From NCBI GenBank assembly GCA_017550625.1, contig JAFZOL010000005.1, positions 62,001 through 126,000 on the forward strand: a stretch of 64,000 bases of DNA, written 5' to 3'. The stretch's first letter is position 1. Every line of letters begins with the position of its first letter. The position numbers and the translations under genes were made by a program. Shown here piece by piece: positions 58,092-64,000 of this stretch. The notes beneath the pieces are model-generated. The model ran no database searches, was not told the DNA's origin, and saw only the letters and a list, made by a program, of their open reading frames with translations. This DNA comes from Clostridia bacterium (GTDB taxonomy: Bacteria > Bacillota > Clostridia > Oscillospirales > Acutalibacteraceae).

Positions 58092-60077
58092 CTACCATTC
58101 ATCATAAAACTTTTCCATGCCGGACGCGCGTTTTTTCCGGGGCTCTGCCGCAGACGATTTCGGCCCCGTCGCGGCGGTTGCAACCGGGTCGGCGTTCTTC
58201 GGGCGTGTTCCTCTCAGCTTCTGTTCAATGGCGTCCAGATCCGGCGCGCGGGATACAAAAGCGGCGTTCGCGTAATTCGTCATATCCAGCGGCTCGTTTC
58301 GCTCGTGGCCCGGTATCTTGTCCCAGACCCACGGATTTTTTCGTTCCGGCTTATAAACGAGACGTTCGCTCATCAGCCCGTTAAAATAACGCTTGTCGTA
58401 TTCGTCACGGGCGGGGATGTGCATGTAATTGGGGCCCGGCGATTCGACGCGCAGGTTATCCATGATCCGCTGCTTCCCGGCGTCAACGCCGATTTCATAC
58501 TGCCAGCACTGTCCGATGTAACGCCCGTCCACCACAATGTTCACCTTTTTCGGCGTGGAGGTGTAGGGGACCCCGTCCCCGCCGCGGCCCTTGATCGCGA
58601 ATACCTTATACTTCAGCCGCTCCCGGCATCTCTGGCGGACCTCCTGCGTGAAGTGACCGCCCTCGTCCACGAAGGTCCGTGTGATCCGAAGGCCCTTGCC
58701 GTTTTTGAAGCGGTAAACGTGGGTCAGCACCTCGTCCAGCGCTTCCCACACGGCGTCGGCATCCGGGCGCCCCATCAGGATACCGCGCCTGATCTTCCAG
58801 CTCTCGCCGAAATGCCCGTAGCCGACCACCTCGTATTCCAGGCGGTCGTCCTGGGTGTCCACGCCCATGGTCAGGCACAGCACGCCCTCCGGCAGCTCCA
58901 CGTCGCTGCCGTCGTCGTTTTTGCCGTAGTCCTCCCGGCGCGCCAGCACGCTCCCTTCATCCGCGAGATTTCCTCTGTCCTCCCACAGCTTCCCGAAGCG
59001 CGTGTTGTACACGACCTGCATTTTTCTCGCGTCCCCGCGGGCGTCCAAAAACATCTGGATCGTCTTGCTCCATGGGGCCCAGGGACTGACCCATGAGGAC
59101 AGCCAGAACGAGCGCGTGCCGTGCAGACGGTAGGCGTCCGGGTTTTCCGGCTCCCAGCGCGCCGGCGCCCGCTTCATCGCGGCCTCGGTCGAAACGCCGC
59201 CGCATTCCGGGCAGATGTAAAAGACGGACGTGATCTCATACGTCACGTCGTCTCCGGTCAAGATCTCGTTATAATCAAAGCGGATGTCCTCGAAAACGAT
59301 CTCATGATAGCCTCCGCAATGCGGGCAGCGGCTTTTGTATCGCTCGCGGGTGCCTTTCAGATAGGCTTTTTCAATGGCAGACGCGCCCTTCACGGTCGGC
59401 GTGCTCACCTCAACGCTTTTCGCGTTGTAAAAGGTGATCTGCCGCGCCGTGGCCAGAAGCCACGGGTCGCCCTCGTCGCCCGCGCTCGTCGCCCAGCGGT
59501 CGCGCTCGTCGCCGAACACGTAGCGTATCGGCTTACTGGCCAGCGCGTGCGCTTCCGTCGAGCCGCACATAGTGAGGATCCCGCCGGGATAAGCCTTCTG
59601 CAAAATCGTATTATTGGAATCCCGGCTCTTCGCGTCTGCGACCCGCTTTTTCAGCGTCGGGCAGTCCCTGATCATCGGCGCGATCCGGAGCTTTGAATAC
59701 TCCTTTGCGTCCAGCGTCGTCGGCTGCACAAAGAGGATGGACGAGGGATCCTGCTCGATAATGTAGCCGATCATGTTGTTGATGGTCTCGCTTTTCCCGA
59801 CCTGCGAAGACGCTACGATTACGATGTGCCGGACCTTCGGGTCCGTAAAAGCGTCCATCGGTTCCTTGAGATAAGGAGTCCGGCTCGTCCTCCAGACGCC
59901 GACCTCGGCGCTGGTTTCGGACGAGAGGCGGCGGCGCTTGTCCGCCCAGCCGCTCACGGTCATGATCTCCGGAGGGCGCATCGCCTCCACCGTGCTTCTG
60001 ATTGCCGCGTTCAGCCGTCCGATGTCCGTTTTGATTTCCGTATTCCGCTTTCGCTCGGAACTCTTTTTCGTTTTCAC
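58092..60077 (-). CDS. Phage terminase large subunit (GpA family)
   Basis: 661 residues. The ATPase domain has Walker A IVASSQVGKSE (near residue 90) and the strand SILFVQPT. The segment CPHCGGYHEIVF with CPECGG is a zinc-binding insert of GpA terminases. The nuclease domain has LTMGVDTQDDRLEYEVVGYG and RTFVDEGGHFTQEV with metal-binding acidic residues. It cuts and packages DNA into the prohead. No small terminase subunit is recognisable beside it. Confidence 0.95.
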   Translation of the reverse strand: MKTKKSSERKRNTEIKTDIGRLNAAIRSTVEAMRPPEIMTVSGWADKRRRLSSETSAEVGVWRTSRTPYLKEPMDAFTDPKVRHIVIVASSQVGKSETINNMIGYIIEQDPSSILFVQPTTLDAKEYSKLRIAPMIRDCPTLKKRVADAKSRDSNNTILQKAYPGGILTMCGSTEAHALASKPIRYVFGDERDRWATSAGDEGDPWLLATARQITFYNAKSVEVSTPTVKGASAIEKAYLKGTRERYKSRCPHCGGYHEIVFEDIRFDYNEILTGDDVTYEITSVFYICPECGGVSTEAAMKRAPARWEPENPDAYRLHGTRSFWLSSWVSPWAPWSKTIQMFLDARGDARKMQVVYNTRFGKLWEDRGNLADEGSVLARREDYGKNDDGSDVELPEGVLCLTMGVDTQDDRLEYEVVGYGHFGESWKIRRGILMGRPDADAVWEALDEVLTHVYRFKNGKGLRITRTFVDEGGHFTQEVRQRCRERLKYKVFAIKGRGGDGVPYTSTPKKVNIVVDGRYIGQCWQYEIGVDAGKQRIMDNLRVESPGPNYMHIPARDEYDKRYFNGLMSERLVYKPERKNPWVWDKIPGHERNEPLDMTNYANAAFVSRAPDLDAIEQKLRGTRPKNADPVATAATGPKSSAAEPRKKRASGMEKFYDEW

Positions 60078-60382
60078 ATCGTCATACTTCTTTTGCTCCG
60101 GCCTTTCTCGCCGTTATTTGTTCGTTGCCACCGTAAAACACCGGCAGGGACGCCGCCTCTGTCAGTCCTTCCGACCTTTTCCGTGTGTCCGTGCCTAACG
60201 GCCCGTGCACCGCGGTAGTGACGCACACCCGTCGCCGTTTTATATGTCGCCGTCGAAAGACGGCGCACCAACACCCTGCGGTGTGGTCAAGCGTTTCGCA
60301 CGCGCCTGTCGTCGTTCCTTCTTCACTACTGCGCTGCCGCAGAACTATGACAGAATATGTGCTTCAGTGGAAAGATCAGCAG
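60078..60382. other. 305-base region without a supported gene
   Basis: It contains short inverted repeats (for example CCGTCGAAAGACGG near 60250) and another run of the CACGG-type repeat around 60175-60230. Frames here are short, repeat-derived or lack ribosome binding sites. A small terminase gene would be expected in this position and was not found. Confidence 0.4.
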
Positions 60383-60670
60383 TTACTTCTGCAATGGTAA
60401 GGCCGCGGATGGAGCCGAAGAAGAACGGCAAATCTTTTTCCGCCGTTTCAGACGTCTTCCGTCCCCGCCAATGCAGGAAAAAACTTCCCGCAAAGTCTCA
60501 GCAAATGCTGCCATTTCTTCAAAAGCAGCACTGCTGTCACAGAATGCGCGTGCCAGGTTTTCGACTGCCATCTGGAACTCCGACGTATCAGACTGACGGC
60601 GCTCCAGCTCCTCTGCAGCCTCATACGAAGCAAGCGTCGCTGCCGCCACGCCGCACGTTGTTTCATCCAT
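60383..60670 (-). CDS. Hypothetical phage protein
   Basis: 95 residues with AAAGGA upstream of the ATG. It is helical (LASYEAAEELERRQ, FQMAVENLARAFCDSSAAFEEMAAFAETLREV) with a basic, Ser-rich C-terminus. It could be the missing small terminase or a replication accessory, but no DNA-binding motif is evident. Confidence 0.5.
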   Translation of the reverse strand: MDETTCGVAAATLASYEAAEELERRQSDTSEFQMAVENLARAFCDSSAAFEEMAAFAETLREVFSCIGGDGRRLKRRKKICRSSSAPSAALPLQK

Positions 60671-60736
60671 TATTCTGTCCTTTCTTCCGGTGCTCTCTCA
60701 TAACGGCGCTGATCTCGGCCCCGGCCGTCGGATCGA

Positions 60737-61096
60737 CTATCCTCGAATCCCGAGATACCCTTCGATCGTTGCCCGCGCCTCGTCAAAACCAAAGCACACG
60801 ACCGCACGGTATCCCTCGGCGTTCAGATCTGCGATCCACTTTTTCTGCTCCTCGCTTGGGCGGTTCCCCTTGACCTTCAACTCGATAAAAAGACCGTGAA
60901 AGCCGCCGCGCGCCACGGGCAGAAACAGATCCGGCACGCCCGCCTTTACGCCCTGTTGTTTCAAATGGAAGGCTTCCCGTCTATCTCTGGAACCGCCGTT
61001 CGGAATATGAAAAAGAAGATTCAGCGCCGGATACCGTCCTCGCGCCCATGCCGTCCATTCAAAGAGCTGCGTCTGCGCTGCCGCTTCTCTCTGCAT
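60737..61096 (-). CDS. VRR-NUC domain nuclease
   Basis: 119 residues from ATG 61096, coupled to the previous stop (TGAAATG). FHIPNGGSRDRREAFHLKQQGVKAGVPDLFLP and FIELKVKGNRPSEEQKKWIADL form the VRR-NUC fold of the PD-(D/E)xK superfamily: Asp in PDLFL, Glu-x-Lys in IELK. It is a stand-alone phage nuclease likely used in replication, recombination or packaging. A frame extension to 61111 lacks a ribosome binding site. Confidence 0.93.
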   Translation of the reverse strand: MQREAAAQTQLFEWTAWARGRYPALNLLFHIPNGGSRDRREAFHLKQQGVKAGVPDLFLPVARGGFHGLFIELKVKGNRPSEEQKKWIADLNAEGYRAVVCFGFDEARATIEGYLGIRG

Positions 61097-61097
61097 T

Positions 61098-61259
61098 TCA
61101 GTACCCCACATCAGGGAAGTCGTAAGGGGCGAACAGGCTGGCGGGCTCTCCAGTCGTTTTTTCCCGGCAGGGCTTACTCTTGCAGCAGCCCAGCTCCTCG
61201 CAGATTTTCCGTTTTTTACAGTCCGAGCACTGAGCGGGGATCGTCGTTTCCGTCTGCAT
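61098..61259 (-). CDS. Cys-rich 53-residue phage protein
   Basis: From ATG 61259 after GGAAGGA to TGA 61100-61098. Cysteines are arranged C-x2-C-x5-C-x4-CC-x4-C (AQCSDCKKRKIC, ELGCCKSKPC), enough for a zinc site, and the tail is FAPYDFPDVGY. It is translationally coupled to the VRR-NUC gene. No family recognised. Confidence 0.65.
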   Translation of the reverse strand: MQTETTIPAQCSDCKKRKICEELGCCKSKPCREKTTGEPASLFAPYDFPDVGY

Positions 61260-61265
61260 TGTTTC

Positions 61266-61463
61266 TCAATCCTTCCTTTGTTGTTTCCTGCACTTCCCGA
61301 GGCGCAGTTTTCTTACGTCCTGGCAGGTCTGCACGATCCCGCATGCAAGGCACTGCAGCGGGATCATTTTATCTTCGCATTTCCGTCCGTAGTCCTCGGG
61401 GCAATAGCCCGAATCCTTCAGATCGCATATTTCACAGATTGACGTCCTTTTCTTCATTCCCAT
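61266..61463 (-). CDS. Cys-rich 65-residue phage protein
   Basis: ATG 61463 follows GAAGGA by five bases. Cysteines occur as CEICDLKDSGYC, a lone Cys in RKCED, CLACGIVQTC and a final GKC, suggesting two zinc sites, and the C-terminus is basic (KCRKQQRKD). It is packed between two other small genes in one operon. Function unknown. Confidence 0.65.
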   Translation of the reverse strand: MGMKKRTSICEICDLKDSGYCPEDYGRKCEDKMIPLQCLACGIVQTCQDVRKLRLGKCRKQQRKD

Positions 61464-61639
61464 TCCGTTCCTTCATTGAGCGCTGATCTTTTCGCGCGTT
61501 TCTTCGCCGCGCGCCGGTCACGTTGTTTCTTTTTCTGCCAGCCTCTGTGATTCCACATCCGCGTCACGAACCGGTCCGAATAAAAGGTATCGCCGAAATA
61601 GCCGCGAAAGGCGTGCGCCGTCTTTTCGGTGCGTCCCAT
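61454..61639 (-). CDS. Small basic phage protein
   Basis: 61 residues; MGRTEKTAHAFRGYFGDTFYSDRFVTRMWNHRGW is followed by a Lys/Arg-rich stretch (KKKQRDRRAAKKRAKR). It overlaps its neighbours by a few bases on both sides, supporting translation. Possibly nucleic-acid binding. Confidence 0.55.
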   Translation of the reverse strand: MGRTEKTAHAFRGYFGDTFYSDRFVTRMWNHRGWQKKKQRDRRAAKKRAKRSALNEGTEWE

Positions 61640-61926
61640 CAGGATCCTCCCTTGCGCTTGACGCGCCCGTCATGGATCACTCTGTCGTCGGCGGGCGTCC
61701 GTCTTTCCGGCATCTCGAAAAAGAGCTCGTGCTCCCCGAGCGCCGTAAAAAGAGACAAAAGCGCCGCCTGCGCTTCGGCGACCGTCGAATACCGTCCCAG
61801 GGTCGTTGCTGTGCCGGTCTCGTTCCCGGCCATCACAAGCACCGCGTCGTCCTTTTTGGACAGCGTGATCCGGTCGATCCGGTCGGAATTATAGATCGCC
61901 TGTTTCGTGGAGCTTAAAATAAACAT
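61639..61926 (-). CDS. Hypothetical phage protein
   Basis: 95 residues from ATG 61926, five bases after GGGAGG. Strand-rich N-terminal half (MFILSSTKQAIYNSDRIDRITLSKKDDAVLVMAGN) and a helix AEAQAALLSLFTALGEHE, similar to small proteins of clostridial phages with an N-terminal PH-like strand set. Function unknown. Confidence 0.6.
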   Translation of the reverse strand: MFILSSTKQAIYNSDRIDRITLSKKDDAVLVMAGNETGTATTLGRYSTVAEAQAALLSLFTALGEHELFFEMPERRTPADDRVIHDGRVKRKGGS

Positions 61927-62036
61927 CGCAGCCTCCCGTCGCTGTGGATCGGAAAGGCGCGGCAATCAGGGCAGCTGCGGCTGTTTCCTCGTCGCGTCGC
62001 TTTTTTGATTGCCGGATCTCGCGCCTCTCCTTCAAG

Positions 62037-62183
62037 AAGATTCGGGCCCGGATTTGCACCGGACATGCCTTTGGGCTTCTTCGAGAAAGCACCAAAAATG
62101 GAAACAGCTCTCCAAAATAGGGCGGCGCGCTCGAATCGCGCCGGTCCTTAAGATAGCGTCTACCTTTTCCGCCACCGAATCTT
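62037..62183 (-). ncRNA. tRNA-shaped RNA candidate with an expanded anticodon region
   Basis: On the leftward strand a 9-bp terminal helix (62183-62175 with 62045-62037) encloses, in tRNA order, TG, a D-arm GCGGAAAAGGTAGACGC (62172-62156) as in tRNA-Leu, a large central part and a T-arm (stem GTCCGG/CCGGGC, loop TGCAAAT, 62064-62046). In place of the anticodon arm there are about 90 bases with a 7-bp hairpin (62143-62137 with 62129-62123, loop ATTCGAG). No anticodon stem can pair and no CCA is encoded. It fills an otherwise empty gap between portal and the next gene. Confidence 0.6.
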
Positions 62184-62192
62184 AGTATCGGT

Positions 62193-63749
62193 TTATTCGC
62201 CGGGCCCGGCGAAATCATTCTCCGCCTGGATCTGCTTCACGTTTTCACGCCAGTCGCCACCGTAGTTTTCACGCGTCACTTGGGCGTTCGTCTTCCAGCC
62301 GTGAGACACTGCGACCTCGTTTGCCTTCGACTCCTTCAACGGGTCAAGGTGGATCTGCGCGGGGCCGTCCCAAACGGCGCCGCTCCACGCCCGCCTTAGC
62401 AGCGGATCGGTAAAAAAGCCCGGCGCCTGGATCCTTCCGCGGGCGACCGCCTCGGCCAGCCATACCTCGTAAAGCGGCTGACAGAAATCGTCGATAAACC
62501 ATTTCCGCACCATCCGCAGCATGGTCCATGCGTCCTCAAGCGCCCCCTTGGCCGCCGAATAGCTCGAATTGTATTCCTTCATCAGCACGTCATAGGGCAG
62601 CTCGAGTCCCGCGCCCGCAACGCGGCAGATGGCGCGAACGAAAGCGTCAAAGCCTGCGGTCGGAATGTTCGGATTCCCGAAGGTGATGTTTTCCCCGGGC
62701 TGCAGGTGCGTCACCTGCCCGGGCCCCATCTCATATTCATTTTCGCTGTCCGAAACGCCGCTCCGGACCTCAACGCTTTTTTCGTTCTCCGCGCCGTCCA
62801 CGTCGCCGTCACCGACCTCATTAAAGGGGATCTCGGTCGGATCTGTCTGGGTCGTGATCCACGCCGTTAAGTAGCTCTGGATGATCGCCGCCACGAGTTC
62901 GGATTCGGTGTATCGCCTCAGCTGCAGCAGCGTTTCGATCACCGGCGCGAGATAGGTCACGCCGCGATACTGCTCCGGCCGTTCCGGGGTCATCACGTGC
63001 AGCACGTTCGGCAGCCCCGTCTCTGCGCCGACGGCGGGCACCGGCGTCCATTCCACAGACTCCTTGCCGGTCAGGATCCCGGCGGCAGGGTAATGACTGC
63101 AGATGTGATAGGCGACCACGCGCCCGACGTCGTTCACCTCCACGCCGTCGTGGATCTTGTTCCCGTCCTTGGTCTCTCCCTCGGTCAAAGTCTGCAGACC
63201 GAAAGCACCGGCCTTCGAGGGCGTCGAAACGCGGTCCGCTTCAATGAGCTGCACGCGCAGACCGTAGGGCAGCAACTGCGTCGGCTCCTCGTGATGGAGC
63301 ACCGCAAAGGTGTCTCCGCTCATCAGCATGCTTTTCAGCGCCAGCTGCTGCAGGGCGTACAGGTTGTTCATGCCCTGCACGTCGCAGGCGTATTTGTTTT
63401 CAGCCCACAGCGAGAATTCCGCTTTTGTTCTCGCGGTCCATCGCTCAGCTTCCTCATCGGTGAGCCCGAGGATCTGGCGGTCGATGGCTGGGCGCATATA
63501 AAGGCCGGGACCGACCACCTTTGTGCGCTGCGTGTTGATCGCGCCGGCGGCCACGGGCGACGCCATATAGAGCATGCGTCCACGCTGCCGCATCGTCATG
63601 TTGTTCATGTCGATGTCTTCAACCGCCGAGCGTGAATTTGCCACAAACGCCTTCAAAGCGCGCTTCACATGGCTCGCACCCGCGTCCGAATATCCGCTTG
63701 CCTTCGGGCCTTTCACGATTTTCAAGGTGTAAGGCTTCGTTCCGTTCAT
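62193..63749 (-). CDS. Phage portal protein (lambda gpB family)
   Basis: 518 residues from ATG 63749, five bases after GGAGGG. Typical elements are VGPGLYMRPAIDRQILGLTDEEAERW, MLMSGDTFAVLHHEE, RVQLIEADRVSTP, VLHVMTPERPEQYRGVTYLAP and YSAAKGALEDAWTMLRMVRKWF. The portal is the dodecameric DNA gate of the capsid. It lies upstream of terminase in the transcript and far from protease, unlike the lambda order A-W-B-C. Confidence 0.94.
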   Translation of the reverse strand: MNGTKPYTLKIVKGPKASGYSDAGASHVKRALKAFVANSRSAVEDIDMNNMTMRQRGRMLYMASPVAAGAINTQRTKVVGPGLYMRPAIDRQILGLTDEEAERWTARTKAEFSLWAENKYACDVQGMNNLYALQQLALKSMLMSGDTFAVLHHEEPTQLLPYGLRVQLIEADRVSTPSKAGAFGLQTLTEGETKDGNKIHDGVEVNDVGRVVAYHICSHYPAAGILTGKESVEWTPVPAVGAETGLPNVLHVMTPERPEQYRGVTYLAPVIETLLQLRRYTESELVAAIIQSYLTAWITTQTDPTEIPFNEVGDGDVDGAENEKSVEVRSGVSDSENEYEMGPGQVTHLQPGENITFGNPNIPTAGFDAFVRAICRVAGAGLELPYDVLMKEYNSSYSAAKGALEDAWTMLRMVRKWFIDDFCQPLYEVWLAEAVARGRIQAPGFFTDPLLRRAWSGAVWDGPAQIHLDPLKESKANEVAVSHGWKTNAQVTRENYGGDWRENVKQIQAENDFAGPGE

Positions 63750-63991
63750 TTTGTCCCTCCCCCGAAAGGTCTCATACTTCCGCGGCGCGGCCGGGTCTTT
63801 CTTCTTTCCACAGCAGTCAGTTTCCGTTCCTGCGCGGCCGTTTTCTGCGTCTGCTCGCGCAGCGCGTCCACCTTTTCCTTCCACGCCTTATAGTCCTCGC
63901 AAACGCCGTGGCAGCCGACCGTGCGGCCGTTGCAACAGGGCTTGCACGGCGGCGCTCCCGCCGCCGTCAGGTGAAATTCCTGACCGTTCAT
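63746..63991 (-). CDS. Small Cys-rich phage protein
   Basis: 81 residues, overlapping the portal start by four bases. CKPCCNGRTVGCHGVCEDYKAWKEKV is a compact Cys/His cluster common in small clostridial-phage proteins, followed by a helix and a basic Arg-rich tail. Whether it binds zinc or nucleic acid is not known. Confidence 0.65.
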   Translation of the reverse strand: MNGQEFHLTAAGAPPCKPCCNGRTVGCHGVCEDYKAWKEKVDALREQTQKTAAQERKLTAVERRKTRPRRGSMRPFGGGTK

Positions 63992-64000
63992 ACGGTTCCC

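Larger units (their letters stand above)
32714..64000 (-). mobile_element. Contractile-tail (P2/Mu-like) prophage, right part outside the window
   Basis: From just after tRNA-Ser(GCT) to the window edge nearly all genes run leftward and encode phage functions: portal, terminase, protease, capsid, sheath, tube, tape measure, baseplate, fibres, holin and endolysin. The lysis end faces the tRNA. No integrase, repressor or replication genes are visible, so the other end lies beyond 64 kb and temperateness is inferred. Every structural frame I checked is intact. The exact left junction cannot be set; 32671-32948 holds only two terminators, AT-rich DNA and a direct repeat ATTGCTCCAC near 32779-32801. 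Confidence 0.93.

Noticed and set aside
62037..62183. True tRNA-Leu(TAA), group I intron-containing tRNA, or hammerhead ribozyme
   Set aside because: No 5-bp anticodon stem can form around TAA, the insert of about 90 bases is too short for a group I intron, and the CUGAUGA/GAAA hammerhead core is absent.
61889..62218. A 109-codon leftward frame through the tRNA-like region
   Set aside because: It overlaps the end of the portal gene and the start of the next gene, has no ribosome binding site and a composition unlike the neighbouring proteins.
1..64000. CRISPR arrays
   Set aside because: No regularly spaced repeats of 23-40 bases with unique spacers and no cas genes were seen.

Overview
The window is chromosomal DNA of a GC-rich, spore-forming member of the Bacillota, most likely class Clostridia (gut-type Oscillospirales or a relative; this is inferred from gene order and content, not from a marker search). 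The main support is the order rsmB-rlmN-prpC-prkC-rsgA followed by a 21-codon spoVM, which matches the Bacillus/Clostridium locus. An HPr with His15 and Ser46, clostridial lipoprotein families and a dockerin-like repeat fit as well.

Host part, about 1-32.7 kb. 1-7 kb holds the end of a YugP-type metallopeptidase, two rRNA methyltransferases, the PrpC/PrkC phosphatase-kinase pair, RsgA, a small membrane protein and SpoVM. 7-11.5 kb holds a GH43-like hydrolase, two Gfo/Idh/MocA oxidoreductases, an acetyltransferase and an inositol-monophosphatase-like enzyme. 11.5-18.3 kb is a housekeeping stretch: rimM, trmD, HPr, uvrC, rsmD, coaD, a coiled-coil protein, a small lipoprotein and a pseudouridine synthase. 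18.4-24.2 kb has a CdaR-type regulator and a division/envelope operon, ftsE-ftsX-EnvC-like hydrolase-S41 protein, in which the S41 protein has lost both catalytic residues. 24.2-27.3 kb carries two convergent ECF sigma/membrane-anti-sigma pairs. 27.3-30.5 kb is one long reading frame that fuses a domain-swapped GH3 glucosidase to an endonuclease/exonuclease/phosphatase-fold enzyme. Two tandem paralogous lipoproteins, a DUF6514-like protein and two tRNA-Ser genes follow.

Prophage part, about 32.7 kb to the right edge (incomplete; no integrase in view). This is a contractile-tail (P2/Mu-like) prophage next to tRNA-Ser(GCT), transcribed almost wholly leftward. From right to left it reads: Cys-rich protein, portal, a tRNA-shaped RNA candidate, small genes with a VRR-NUC nuclease, large terminase, zinc-ribbon proteins, a gpW-like connector, a rightward HicAB cassette, head protease with nested scaffold, decoration protein, head fibre, capsid, connectors, sheath, tube, tail chaperones joined by a -1 frameshift site, tape measure, baseplate (X, D, V, U, W/gp25, J, I), tail fibres, holin and endolysin.

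The observations most worth following are the tRNA-mimicking RNA at 62037-62183, the T TTT TTA frameshift in the tail chaperone genes, the dead S41 protein beside ftsEX, the GH3-EEP fusion with an intact internal start, the nested scaffold start, the duplicated HicAB operator, a short hydrophobic peptide gene that looks like a type I toxin, and the separation of portal from the other head genes.
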